Shown: positions 16,888 through 25,391 of the stretch, in pieces
Layout: the number at the start of each line of letters is the position of its first letter
How positions within the stretch are numbered: the stretch's first letter is position 1
Assembly (NCBI RefSeq): GCF_030283145.1
Contig: NZ_JASNWE010000003.1
Coordinates: 1,294,701-1,358,700 of the forward strand
Origin: Actinomadura xylanilytica
GTDB taxonomy: Bacteria > Actinomycetota > Actinomycetes > Streptosporangiales > Streptosporangiaceae
Reading direction: 5' to 3'
Length of the DNA: 64,000 nt
Translations under genes and position numbers: made by a program
The notes under the pieces: model-generated
The model's input: only the letters and a program-made list of their open reading frames with translations
What the model was told of the DNA's origin: nothing
The model's database searches: none

Positions 16888-17517
16888 ATGAACACCGTTG
16901 TGAAGACGTTGTTGAACGAAGCGGACGGGACCTTCGCCGCAGAGGCCGGGATCCCGCTGAAGGACCAGCCGGCGGCACTGTTCAAACTGCTGGTTATGGC
17001 GAACCTGCTCAGCACCCGGATCTCGACGGGCATCGCCATGAACGCCGCCCGTGAACTGTTCAAGGCAGGTGGTGGCACTCCACGCGGGATGACGAACCTG
17101 ACCTGGCAGCAGCGAGTGGACGCGCTGACACGCGCCCACTACCGGAGATATGACGAGGGCACGGCGACTCGTCTGGGCAGCATGGCGGAACTCGTACAGC
17201 AGAGGTACGGGGGCGACCTCCGCCGCCTGGCGGCCGAAGCGGAACACGACGTGGGGCGTACCGCGAAGCTGCTCAAGGAGTTTCCCGGTATCGGCCCTAC
17301 AGGGGTCGACATCTTCTGCCGGGAGGCGCAGGCGATGTGGCCCTGGCTGCGCCCCTACCTGGACCCCTTGTCGGTCAAGGGCGCCGAGCGGTTGGGCTTG
17401 CCCACCAGCCGGAAGCGGCTCGCGTCCGAAGTGCCCAGCAAGGATCTGGCCCGCTTCACCGCCGACCTGGTCCGCGCGGCCCATAGCAAGCAACTCGTCG
17501 ACACGGTCAAGAGCTGA
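16888..17517 (+). CDS. HhH-GPD (endonuclease III-like) fold protein
   Basis: This encodes 209 residues from ATG 16888, preceded by GGGAGG. The fold resembles the helical endonuclease III/DNA glycosylase superfamily. A helix-hairpin-helix is seen in LLKEFPGIGPTGVDIFCREA, preceded by an all-alpha region (ALFKLLVMANLLSTRI). The Lys typical of bifunctional glycosylases is not evident, and no iron-sulfur Cys cluster is present at the C-terminus. It is probably a small DNA-repair or structure-binding protein; activity is uncertain. Its own promoter region lies in the 128 bases after rnhB. Confidence 0.75.
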   Translation: MNTVVKTLLNEADGTFAAEAGIPLKDQPAALFKLLVMANLLSTRISTGIAMNAARELFKAGGGTPRGMTNLTWQQRVDALTRAHYRRYDEGTATRLGSMAELVQQRYGGDLRRLAAEAEHDVGRTAKLLKEFPGIGPTGVDIFCREAQAMWPWLRPYLDPLSVKGAERLGLPTSRKRLASEVPSKDLARFTADLVRAAHSKQLVDTVKS

Positions 17518-17537
17518 CCCACGTCCCAGGGCCCCTT

Positions 17538-17568
17538 CCCCTGGCCGCGGAGTCGCCGCAGCCAGGGG
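17538..17568. terminator. Hairpin between convergent HhH protein and nitroreductase genes
   Basis: An 8-bp perfect stem (CCCCTGGC at 17538-17545 with GCCAGGGG at 17561-17568) lies midway between convergent stops. It has no clear T-tract, as is usual for high-GC terminators. Confidence 0.55.
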
Positions 17569-17585
17569 AGGACCGCACCTCTAGG

Positions 17586-18251
17586 TCAAAGGCGGATGGT
17601 GACCTCGTCCACCGGCTTACGCGTGATGTCGGGGACCATCGCGTCGTCAGCCGGGTAGCCCACCGGAATCACCACGTACGCGCGCTCTTCTCGAGGCCGC
17701 TCGCACACCTCGTTCAGGAAGCGCATAGGGCTCGGCGTATGGGTCAGCGTGGCCAGTCCGGCCTGATGCAATGCGGCAAGCAGGAAGCCCACGGCGATAC
17801 CGACCGATTCCTTGACATAGTAAGGTCGCGGCGTACTGGGTCCCTTGTGCACCTCGAACACCACGATGACGGCCGGGGCCTCCTCCAGGAACGGCTTGCG
17901 CCAGTCGGTGCCGAGCGGAGCCAGCGCTTCCAGCCATTCCGCTGAGACGCGCCGCTCGTAGAAATCCCGTTCCTCGGCCTCGGCCGCCTCCCGCAGCAGC
18001 CGCTTGCGCTCAGGGTCGGTGATGACCACGAACCGCCATGGCTGCAAGTTGGCGCCGCTCGGCGCGGTGGCGGCCGCCCTGATCGCATGCTCGACGATCG
18101 CGAACGGCACCGGCCGGGAGGAGAAGTCGCGGACGGTGCGGCGCAGCGTCATCACATCGGCGAAGGCCTCGGCGCGGGCGGTCGCCTCTGAACCGGGCAC
18201 GTCGAATCGGGGTGCGGGCACAACCGGGTACGGCCGCTGTTGGAGAGTCAT
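17586..18251 (-). CDS. Nitroreductase family FMN protein (IYD/BluB-like subgroup)
   Basis: This encodes 221 residues from ATG 18251; a 12-codon extension upstream is not supported. The FMN-binding start is MTLRRTVRDFSSRPVPF, and AATAPSGANLQPWRFVV is the characteristic loop. Later blocks are VGFLLAALHQAGLATLTHTP and VVIPVGYPADDA. The spacing and the ERDFYERR segment resemble the iodotyrosine-deiodinase/BluB branch more than classical nitroreductases. It probably reduces or dehalogenates a small aromatic using a flavin. No neighbours indicate a pathway. Confidence 0.85.
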   Translation of the reverse strand: MTLQQRPYPVVPAPRFDVPGSEATARAEAFADVMTLRRTVRDFSSRPVPFAIVEHAIRAAATAPSGANLQPWRFVVITDPERKRLLREAAEAEERDFYERRVSAEWLEALAPLGTDWRKPFLEEAPAVIVVFEVHKGPSTPRPYYVKESVGIAVGFLLAALHQAGLATLTHTPSPMRFLNEVCERPREERAYVVIPVGYPADDAMVPDITRKPVDEVTIRL

Positions 18252-18420
18252 GGACCCGTTACTACCGCGTGCACCCACCCGGAACAAGCAGCAGGATCAG
18301 CCAAGGTTCGGGAGGCGATCCCACAGATTCCCACGCCACCGGTTTCGCCGGGCCATCAAGCGTGAGCGCCTTCGAACCCGAGCGCCTTCGAGGCCACGCC
18401 GCCGCCCGCCTGGACGACGC

Positions 18421-18458
18421 ACGGCCCGGGGCACACGCCTCCGCGTGCTCCGGGCCGT
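18421..18458 (-). terminator. Hairpin terminator downstream of the TerD fusion gene
   Basis: A long GC stem (ACGGCCCGG...CCGGGCCGT, extended inward by GCAC/GTGC-type pairs) starts just past the TerD stop on the minus strand. The total span is 38 bases. Confidence 0.6.
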
Positions 18459-18476
18459 GTCGCCGTCGTCAGGCGG

Positions 18477-20033
18477 TCAGTCCTTGCCGCGCGAGGCGAC
18501 CCACTCCAGGTTCCAGTTGTACGCCTGGTCGACCGACATCTTGCCCCAGCGGGGACGGCCGGGCGGCGGCATGACGAACCGGCCCTCGCGGCGCACCACC
18601 AGCTCGCCGCCCACGTTCTCGATGAGGGCGAGCACCGCGTCCCGTGAGGCGTCGGCGCAGTCGTCCATGCGCATCTCGATCGGCGGCGAGCCCACCGGGA
18701 ACAGCGTGGCGATCGCGTCCAGGCCGCGGAAGTCGTCGGCGCCGTCGTAGATCTCGGCGAAGACCAGGATCCGCTTGAACTCGGCGGTGTGGTCGAGGTT
18801 GATCGTGAGGTTCTCGCCGGCCTCGGCAGCACCGGTGCGGTCGTCCTTGTCGAGCAGGACGAACGGGGCCCGGTCCAGCGCGCCGAAGTCGCCGAGCGCG
18901 TGGATGATGCCCTTGCGGCCGTCCTTGAGCTCCCACAGGCAGCACAGGTCCAGGTCAAGGTCGACGCCGCGGCGGCGCTTGCCGAGCCGCCCCTTGGCGA
19001 CACCCGCGCGGGCGGTCCAGTTGAGGTTGACCCGCATGTGGCCCGAGGTGGCGCCGTGCTTGGTGAGCGACACCGACGGTGAACTCTTGGTAAGGGAGAT
19101 CGCGCCTCCCCGCCCCTGCGGCGGAGGCGGAGCCGCCCCGGCCCCGCTCTGCGGCTGGGGGGCGAAGGGCTGGCCGGGCGCCGGAGGCGGAGCGAACTGC
19201 CCACCGGGCGGCGGCGGAGCGAACTGGCCACCGGGCGGCGGCGGAGGCGGAGGCGGCGTGTACTGGCCACCGGGCGGCGGGGCCGGCGCGAACTGCCCCT
19301 GCCCCGGAGCAGGCGGCGGAGGCGGCGGGGCCGGCGCGAACTGCCCCTGCCCCGGAGCAGGCGGCGGAGGCGGCGGGGCGAACTGACCGCCAGGGGGCGG
19401 AGGCGGCGGCGCGTACTGCTGCTGTGGGGCGGCGGGCTGCTGCGGCGCCGGAGGCTGGACCGGAGCGGCCGGCTGCGGAGGGGGCGGCGGCGCGGAGCTC
19501 TCCTGCGGAGAGTCGTCGACCGAGATACCGAAGTCGGAGGCGAGACCGCCGAGTCCCGAGTCATACCCCTGGCCGACCGCACGGAACTTCCACGCGCCCT
19601 GGCGCCGGTACAGCTCGCCGAGCACGAACGCGGTCTCCGACGTGGCGCCGACGCTGTCGAACCGGGCCACCTCCGTGCCGGCCGCGGCGTCCACCACGCG
19701 CACGTACAGGCCCTGGAACTGGCCGAACGTCCCGCCGTCCGAGGAGGCCGCGATCACGATCCGGTCGATCTGGCCCTCCACCCTGGCCAGGTCGACGGCC
19801 AGCACGTCGAGCACGGTCGGCCCCTGCTGCTTGCCCTCATGGCGGACCGCCCCAGAGGTGTGGGCCGGCTGGTTGTAGAAGACGAAGTCGTCGTCCGACC
19901 GCACCCGGCCCGTCTCTGCGAGCAGCAGCGCGGAGGCATCGGCATCGGGCACCCCCGGACCGGCCTGCCAGCCCAGCTCGACCCGTACCGAAGGAACCGG
20001 CACCGGGGTGTTGGCACCCTTCTGCAAAGACAT
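18477..20033 (-). CDS. TerD-family protein with proline-rich linker and second TerA/TerD-like domain
   Basis: This encodes 518 residues from ATG 20033, with AGGAG upstream. Residues ~1-180 form a TerD domain (MSLQKGANTPVPVPSVRVEL, LLAETGRVRSDDDFVFYNQP, GELYRRQGAWKFRAVGQGYD), which binds calcium in tellurite- and stress-response proteins. Residues ~185-320 are a Pro/Gly/Gln/Phe/Ala linker with tandem repeats. Residues ~320-518 form a second TerD-like fold (LTKHGATSGHMRVNLNWTA, DLDLDLCCLWELKDGRKGI, LTINLDHTAEFKRILVFAEI). Ter proteins are linked to phage, tellurite and envelope stress and to chemical processing at the membrane; the exact role is unproven. No other ter genes lie nearby. Confidence 0.88.
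   Translation of the reverse strand: MSLQKGANTPVPVPSVRVELGWQAGPGVPDADASALLLAETGRVRSDDDFVFYNQPAHTSGAVRHEGKQQGPTVLDVLAVDLARVEGQIDRIVIAASSDGGTFGQFQGLYVRVVDAAAGTEVARFDSVGATSETAFVLGELYRRQGAWKFRAVGQGYDSGLGGLASDFGISVDDSPQESSAPPPPPQPAAPVQPPAPQQPAAPQQQYAPPPPPPGGQFAPPPPPPAPGQGQFAPAPPPPPPAPGQGQFAPAPPPGGQYTPPPPPPPPGGQFAPPPPGGQFAPPPAPGQPFAPQPQSGAGAAPPPPQGRGGAISLTKSSPSVSLTKHGATSGHMRVNLNWTARAGVAKGRLGKRRRGVDLDLDLCCLWELKDGRKGIIHALGDFGALDRAPFVLLDKDDRTGAAEAGENLTINLDHTAEFKRILVFAEIYDGADDFRGLDAIATLFPVGSPPIEMRMDDCADASRDAVLALIENVGGELVVRREGRFVMPPPGRPRWGKMSVDQAYNWNLEWVASRGKD
19273..19378. repeat. 48-bp in-frame tandem repeat in the TerD linker
   Basis: Two full copies of a 48-base unit, with a partial third, lie inside the linker: AACTGCCCCTGCCCC recurs at 19291 and 19339. 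Each unit encodes 16 residues rich in Pro, Gln, Gly and Phe (APGQGQFAPAPPP type). The copies are identical, so they are recent or kept alike by recombination, and copy number may vary between strains. Confidence 0.8.
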
Positions 20034-20306
20034 GAACGCTCCTCTTCGTCATCCGACATCACCAACCTACGGGCAGTCGCCCGGCCCTGCGACCTGCCAG
20101 CGGGCATCCACGTTCACAGCGGAAAGGCCGCCCTCTGAGCCAGACGGACGGAACCCGGCCCGAGTTCCGCCGAACCCGATCGCATTACGGAGAGCAACCG
20201 CATCACCACTGGTCGTGCCGTCCCAGACGGGACTCGGGACGGCTGGACGCCGTGGTCACGACGGTCATCCGCGCGCGGCTCGCGACCTGGTGGCTCGGGC
20301 ACGGCG

Positions 20307-20681
20307 TCAGGTCTGGGCGGCCGGTTCCGAAGGCGCGGCTCCCGGGGCGCCGAGGAGCGGCGGCTCACCGGGCAGCGGGGCCGGCACCGGTGTGCGCAGC
20401 CCGTCCAGCATGATCTGGAGGTTGCGTTCCCACTGCCGGTCACCGGCATGCAGCCCGATCGTGTGGTTGCCGGTGGACACGCCGGTGAGCAGGAACGCCA
20501 CGTCCTCCCAGGCCACGTCCATCCGCATGGCGCCGGAGCTCTGAGCGCGCTCGACCAGCAGCCGGATGCGGTCGCGCAGGTCGGACCGGGCGTCGCCGAA
20601 CCTGCCGCCGAGGGCCTCATTGACCACCTCCGCGAGAACGGCCACACGTTCGAGCGCGGCCGGACCCCCTCGCCTGTACAC
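20307..20681 (-). pseudogene. C-terminal fragment of a TetR-family regulator
   Basis: The 124-codon frame (ALERVAVLAEVVNEALGG, DLRDRIRLLVERAQSSGA, VAFLLTGVSTGNH, RNLQIMLDGLRTPVP) matches the ligand-binding C-terminal domain of TetR proteins, ending in the usual L-D-G-L-R motif. No helix-turn-helix is found upstream in any frame: only 53 bases separate it from the next gene, which reads the other way. The DNA-binding half has therefore been lost. The fragment may be untranslated. Confidence 0.7.
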
Positions 20682-20734
20682 GATCCACGAGAGGCTTGGT
20701 GATCGATATTCGTCGTCTCGTTGGGGAGGTCGCG

Positions 20735-22048
20735 GTGAGAACCGAGTCGTATGAGATCAGCGCGTTTCTGGGGCATGAGGGAGCGACCGCGCAAGAGGCG
20801 GGCTCGCACCCCGTGCGGGAATGGGACGATCGCATGGCCGTTCCCGCACGTGCTCACCTGCTCGATCGCTGGCTGGCCGACGACACCGCCCGCCCTCCGG
20901 CCCTTCACACCGACAGGCGTCACGGAGACGCAGCGGACGGGCTGAACGTGCCCGTGCTCGTCGCCCACGGTCTGTTCCCGCTCATCGACCCCGCGCGCCG
21001 GCTGAACCGGGAGCCGCTCGCCTGTCGATCCGTCCCGGTGGAGGAGGTCGCCGGCCTCGTCCACAGTGCCGTGCTCAGCTCGGTCGAGCGGATGTCGCCG
21101 CGCGTCGAGCTGATGCTCAAGGAGCTGAACGGGGCGATCGTCGACAGTGATCCGGCCGAAGCGGCGCTGGTGACGGTCGCGGATCCGGACACGGGCGAGG
21201 CCGTCGACGGCGAGGTCCACGCGGTGCTGTCCTTGGGTGACGAGCTGATCCGCGTCAGCGTCGTCGCTCCCGGCGCGGACCAGGTCCGTGTCGCGGCCGA
21301 CCCGGCCTGCTCGTTCGCCGGCCACTGGTGCGACCGAGGGCATCCGCTCGCGCCCGATCAACACGACATGGCCGAGGCCCGCCTGCGGGCCGTCTGTGCC
21401 GGGACCGTCCTCCAGGCACTGCTGGGATGCGAAGGACATGCGGCGTTCAAAGTCGGCTGGACGCGCCACGGGCTCTCCCCCGGCGCGCGCGGGGAGAACG
21501 CCCTGGACTCCGTGCGCACCTGGTGGGGTGAGACCCCGTGGAACCACGAGTACGTCGATGACCTCTTCACCCACTACGACTCGCATGCCGACGGGCAGAA
21601 CACGCCCGTCTCGGACGAGGAGTTCGACGAGCTGTCCGACACGGCGGCCTGGGTCGAGAAGGAGTGCGTCTCGCTCGGTGGTCCGACGGCGTCGAGCCGA
21701 TCGGGGCCATGGACGTTGAACGACGGAATGCACCTCCTACAGATCGCCGGATTCTCCGAGGAGGTCGCCCACCTGCGCACCGCAGCCCACGACACGGCCG
21801 TATCCGCCGTGGGGGCCGCTCGGGCCGCGCTGGCCCCCGAACTCTTGGACGAACTGGTCAGCGCCCCCATCGAACGAATCGGCGGGGCGGAAGGCCACCT
21901 GATGCTGTGGGCCGACGCGGACACGGACGGCCGGTTCTGGCGGTCCCCCGACGGAGAGGTCGACGTCTACGACGACCCACGCCGCCTGCTGGCCGTCGGA
22001 GCGACCGAAGCGCTGTACCTGAGGTTCCAGGGGGAGACGGGCGCATGA
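20735..22048 (+). CDS. Hypothetical protein, unknown family
   Basis: This encodes 437 residues from GTG 20735, which has GGGGAGG five bases upstream; the longer frame from 20696 overlaps the TetR remnant. It is a soluble, acidic protein without signal peptide or membrane helices. Visible features are a central segment with several Cys and His (ADPACSFAGHWCDRGHPLA, then LLGCEGHAAF), a Trp-rich stretch (VRTWWGETPWNHEYVDDLF) and an acidic C-terminus (GHLMLWADADTDGRFW). I do not recognise the family. It faces away from the TetR remnant, as a former target gene might, but this is inference. Confidence 0.75.
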   Translation: MRTESYEISAFLGHEGATAQEAGSHPVREWDDRMAVPARAHLLDRWLADDTARPPALHTDRRHGDAADGLNVPVLVAHGLFPLIDPARRLNREPLACRSVPVEEVAGLVHSAVLSSVERMSPRVELMLKELNGAIVDSDPAEAALVTVADPDTGEAVDGEVHAVLSLGDELIRVSVVAPGADQVRVAADPACSFAGHWCDRGHPLAPDQHDMAEARLRAVCAGTVLQALLGCEGHAAFKVGWTRHGLSPGARGENALDSVRTWWGETPWNHEYVDDLFTHYDSHADGQNTPVSDEEFDELSDTAAWVEKECVSLGGPTASSRSGPWTLNDGMHLLQIAGFSEEVAHLRTAAHDTAVSAVGAARAALAPELLDELVSAPIERIGGAEGHLMLWADADTDGRFWRSPDGEVDVYDDPRRLLAVGATEALYLRFQGETGA

Positions 22049-22113
22049 TCGTCCAGCAGAGGGCCCGCTGCCCGGCCGCGCCGAAGTCGCGGATGCACGG
22101 CCGGAGCCCGAGG

Positions 22114-23181
22114 TCAGGGGACCCGGGCGGTCCAGGCTTCGGTGTCGAACTTGTCCGTCACGTACTTCTCGGCCAGGCGCGTCTCGTCGTCGGTGAGGTG
22201 GTCTGCCGCCAGGCCGTGGCGGGCGCGGAAGTGGCCGATCATCCGGTCGATGATCTCTTCGCGGGGCAGCCCGGTCTGCCGGCGGAGCGGGTCCACGCGC
22301 TTCTTCGCGCTGGTGATGCCCTTGTCGGAGACCTTCTCCCGGCCGATCCGCAGCACCTGGAGCATCTTGTCGGCGTCGATGTCGTACGACATCGTCACGT
22401 GATGCAGGACCGCGCCGCTGGCCAGGCGTTTCTGGGCCGCGCCACCGATCTTTCCCTGGTCGGAGGTGATGTCGTTCAGCGGCTGGTACCAGGCCTTGAC
22501 GCCCAGTTCTCCGAGCGCCCCGAGCACCCAGTCGTCCAGGAAGGCGTAGCTCTCGGCGAACGACATCCCGGCGACCAGCGACTCGGGCGCGTAGAGCGAG
22601 TAGGTGATCGTGTTCCCGGGTTCCACGAACATCGCGCCGCCGCCGCTGATCCGGCGGACCACCGTCACCCCGTGCCGGCGGGCCGCCTCCGCGTCGACCT
22701 CGTTGCGCAGCGACTGGAAGCTGCCGATGATGATCGACGGCGAGGCCCACTCCCAGATCCGCAGTGTGGGCGGGCGCCGGCCGGCGCCGACCTCCTCGGC
22801 GAGCACCTGGTCGAGCGCCATGTGCAGCGCGGGTTCCTGCGGCCCCGCGTGGATCAGCCGCCACTCGTGCTGATGCCAGTCCGAAGCCCGGGCCACCGCC
22901 CGCCGCACGGTGATCCCGACGGCCTCCGCGGACAGCCCGAGCATCACCGTGCCCGGCGGCAGCCCCGCGTCCACGCGGGCCGCGATCTCCCGGGCCTCCA
23001 GCCCGGCCGGGAGCCCGTCGAGGGCCGTGTTGATCGCTTCGAGGGCCTCGTCCGGCTCGAGGAAGAAGTCGCCGCTGATCCGCGGAGACCGCAGCAGCCC
23101 GTCGACGACGTCGACGTCCGCGACCACGAGTTTTCCGCCGGGCACCTTGTACTCACCATGCATCACGTACACCACAACCAT
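22114..23181 (-). CDS. lplA: Lipoate--protein ligase family protein
   Basis: This encodes 355 residues from ATG 23181 (MVVVYVMHGEYK); ATG 23163 is an alternative, and the longer frame to 23307 has no homology. It uses ATP to attach free lipoate (or a similar acid) to a lysine of E2 or GcvH proteins. The catalytic domain shows ALHMALDQVLAEEV, TLRIWEWASPSIIIGSFQS, VVRRISGGGAMF and KIGGAAQKRLASGAVLHH, including the conserved catalytic Lys. The first ~75 residues (MHGEYKVPGGKLVVADVDV) are the small accessory domain that in E. coli LplA is at the C-terminus and in some archaea is a separate protein, LplB; here it is fused at the N-terminus. Confidence 0.9.
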   Translation of the reverse strand: MVVVYVMHGEYKVPGGKLVVADVDVVDGLLRSPRISGDFFLEPDEALEAINTALDGLPAGLEAREIAARVDAGLPPGTVMLGLSAEAVGITVRRAVARASDWHQHEWRLIHAGPQEPALHMALDQVLAEEVGAGRRPPTLRIWEWASPSIIIGSFQSLRNEVDAEAARRHGVTVVRRISGGGAMFVEPGNTITYSLYAPESLVAGMSFAESYAFLDDWVLGALGELGVKAWYQPLNDITSDQGKIGGAAQKRLASGAVLHHVTMSYDIDADKMLQVLRIGREKVSDKGITSAKKRVDPLRRQTGLPREEIIDRMIGHFRARHGLAADHLTDDETRLAEKYVTDKFDTEAWTARVP

Positions 23182-23364
23182 GCCGTGCCCTGCTCGATTC
23201 CGCTTCGCCCGAGCGATCGAGAGCGGGAGGGCGGCAGGGACGCGAAGCGGGCGATGTCCTGCGTTCAGGCGCGCACTGACCAGTCGATCGCCCGACTCCC
23301 CGGGCACGCGGCGGGCGCGGCAGGGCGGGCGGGGCAGGGCTTCGAACAGGGGGACGGACGGTGT

Positions 23365-24330
23365 TCAGCGGGTTCTGCCTCGTGGTTTGAGCGGGGTGGC
23401 GGGCAGGGCTGGTGCCGGGATCGGGGCGCCGGCGTAGCCGTGGACGGTGCCGAAGCGGTCGCCTGACATCCAGTCCCGGCGGGCTTCGGCGATCTCCTCG
23501 TTCGTGCGGCCGACGAAGTTCCACCACATGATCAGCTTCTCCTCGAACGGCTCGCCGCCGAGGAGGAGCAGGCCGCTCTCGCCGTCGGCGCGCAGGCGCA
23601 GGTCGCGGCGTCCGCACCCCAGGTAGAGCATCGATCCCGGTTCCAGGCGGACGCCGTCCACTTCGGTGACGCCCGACATGGTCAGCGCCGCGTACTCGAA
23701 GTCCGGCTCCACGGGCAGCCTGATGTCGGCTCCGTCGGCGAGGACGAGGTCCGCCCCGACGATGGGGGTGTGGGTGGTCCCGGGCGAGGATGCGCCGTCC
23801 AGTTCGCCCATGATGACCGTGGCGTCGACCCCCGGCGCGGTCACGACGGGCAGGTCGGCATGGTGTTCGAAGGACGGGTCGGAATGCCGGTCGGAGCCGG
23901 GGAGGGCCACCCACAGCTGGGCGCCGTGCAGGATCTGCCCGTGGGCCCGGGGCGACTCCTCCGAGTGCGCGATGGCGCGACCGGCGGTCATCAGGCCCAG
24001 TTCCTTGGGCCGCACCGTACGCAGGCTGCCGAGGCTGTCTCGATGCAGTACCTCGCCGGCGTGCAGCCAGCTCACCGTTTGCAGGCCGATGTGCGGGTGC
24101 GGCGGAACCTGCATGCCCGGTTCGTCGGCGATGTCGTCGGGACCGTAGTGGTCGACGAAGCACCAGGCGCCCACCATCCGGCGCCCCAGGCTCGGCAGGA
24201 GCCTCCTGACGACGGTGCTCTCCCCGAGCGGCACCCGGCGGGGCGCCAGCAGTTCGTGGACGGGTCCCGCCGCGACGTCGTCACGGCCGCCGCAGGTCGT
24301 CGGGGTCGGACGCGGATCGAGATCGCTCAT
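23365..24330 (-). CDS. Pirin family protein
   Basis: This encodes 321 residues from ATG 24330 (AAGGCGAGG upstream). The N-terminal cupin has the metal-binding His pattern PPHPHIGLQTVSWLHAGEV, with HRDSLGS and the later AIAHSEESPR supplying the remaining ligands. It has a conserved C-terminal cupin (SGVTEVDGVRLEPGSMLYLG), then FEEKLIMWWNFVGRTNEEI, typical of pirins. Bacterial pirins act as quercetinases or as modulators of metabolic enzymes; the function here is not assignable. It reads in the same direction as the lipoate ligase, 184 bases upstream of that gene. Confidence 0.92.
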   Translation of the reverse strand: MSDLDPRPTPTTCGGRDDVAAGPVHELLAPRRVPLGESTVVRRLLPSLGRRMVGAWCFVDHYGPDDIADEPGMQVPPHPHIGLQTVSWLHAGEVLHRDSLGSLRTVRPKELGLMTAGRAIAHSEESPRAHGQILHGAQLWVALPGSDRHSDPSFEHHADLPVVTAPGVDATVIMGELDGASSPGTTHTPIVGADLVLADGADIRLPVEPDFEYAALTMSGVTEVDGVRLEPGSMLYLGCGRRDLRLRADGESGLLLLGGEPFEEKLIMWWNFVGRTNEEIAEARRDWMSGDRFGTVHGYAGAPIPAPALPATPLKPRGRTR

Positions 24331-24503
24331 CGCCTCGCCTTTCGTTCCCGCCGACGATGCTCGACGACGCGTCGGAGGTGTCCCACCGGCAACCATGCCC
24401 GATCACTCGGCGCCTCGTGCGCGCGGGGGTGCCGCATCAGGCCGGTCGGGCCGGTCGAACGGCGATGGCCTGCATGGTCCTCACAGCGCAGCTCGGGGCC
24501 GGG

Positions 24504-24896
24504 TCAGGAGAGCGGGCTGAAGAGGTCGACGGCATTGCCGTCGGGGTCGTTGACGATCGCGTACCGCTGACCCCATGGGGCGTTCCACGGCGCCTTGTGG
24601 CCTTCGTAGCCGAGCGCGACGAGGTCGGCGTAGGCGGCGTCGGCCTCGTCCGGCGTGTCGAAGTGGAAGGCCAGCGCGACGCGGTGGCCGCCGGACGGGC
24701 GGGTCCAGTCCGGGTCGAACGAGCGGATCGTGTCCTCGGTGTCCCAGGCCAGGCGCAGGCCGCCGGGCAGTTCGAACTCGGCGTGCGGGGCGTCGTCGGC
24801 CTCCGGGGGAAGGGCGAGGCCCAGGTGGCGGTAGAAGGCGAGCGAGCGGGCCATGTCGGTGACGACGAGGCCGATCAGGTCGATCTTGGCGGGCAT
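24504..24896 (-). CDS. VOC (glyoxalase/bleomycin-resistance) family protein
   Basis: This encodes 130 residues from ATG 24896 with GGAG upstream. It has the paired beta-alpha-beta pattern of VOC proteins: LIGLVVTDMARSLAFYRHLG at the start and RYAIVNDPDGNAVDLFSPL at the end, with a single subunit half on each side. VOC proteins bind metals and act as isomerases, dioxygenases or drug-binding resistance proteins; the role here is unknown. It starts 13 bases after the FAD-oxidase fragment, so the two were probably one transcript. Confidence 0.9.
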   Translation of the reverse strand: MPAKIDLIGLVVTDMARSLAFYRHLGLALPPEADDAPHAEFELPGGLRLAWDTEDTIRSFDPDWTRPSGGHRVALAFHFDTPDEADAAYADLVALGYEGHKAPWNAPWGQRYAIVNDPDGNAVDLFSPLS

Positions 24897-24909
24897 GGGT
24901 GTGCTCCGT

Positions 24910-25188
24910 TCAGCGAGGTGGAATGTTGTGCTTGACGCGGAACAGGCTCCGCGGGTCGTAGACCGTCTTGAGCTCGGTGAGCCGGGCGAATCCGGCGGGC
25001 GGGTACGCGGAGCGCACGCGGTCGTGGCCGGTGTCGCCGACACCCAGGAAGTTGGCGAAGGCACCGCCGGTGGACCAGGGGCGCATGGCGTCGTGGAGTG
25101 CCGCGTGCGCGATCCGGTTCCGGTCGGCTCCGCCAGGTTCGCACACCTCGTCCCCCGGCGCGAAGACGGGCCCTGAGAAGTCGTTCAT
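24910..25188 (-). pseudogene. C-terminal fragment of an FAD-linked (berberine-bridge type) oxidase
   Basis: The 92-codon frame carries the BBE-type C-terminus of FAD-binding oxidoreductases: AFANFLGVGDTGHDRVRSAY followed by LTELKTVYDPRSLFRVKHN and IPPR. Intact enzymes are about 450 residues with an FAD_binding_4 domain that is absent here in all frames. The upstream ~200 bases hold no recognisable coding sequence. It is most likely a decay product rather than a functional short protein. Confidence 0.7.
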
Positions 25189-25391
25189 CCAGGTGAAGCT
25201 ACTGATCGTCGTCTCTTGCGGTCTTGTAGGAACCGGACGTCCCCACGCCGCCGATCACACCTGGCGCAGGCGGCGGAAACCGGCGAGCATGCCGAGGGGG
25301 ACTGTCACTGCCGATCCCTACGATGTCCCGGACGGATGGGGCCACGAGCCCGCGACGTGGATCCGCCGCGGGCGAGAGAAGGTATCGACAG

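Noticed and set aside
19140..19440. CRISPR-like repeated sequence
   Set aside because: The repeats are adjacent copies that encode a Pro-rich linker in frame; there are no spacers and no cas genes.
24910..25188. Functional small protein encoded by the BBE fragment
   Set aside because: It matches only the end of a much larger enzyme and lacks the cofactor-binding part, so decay is more likely.
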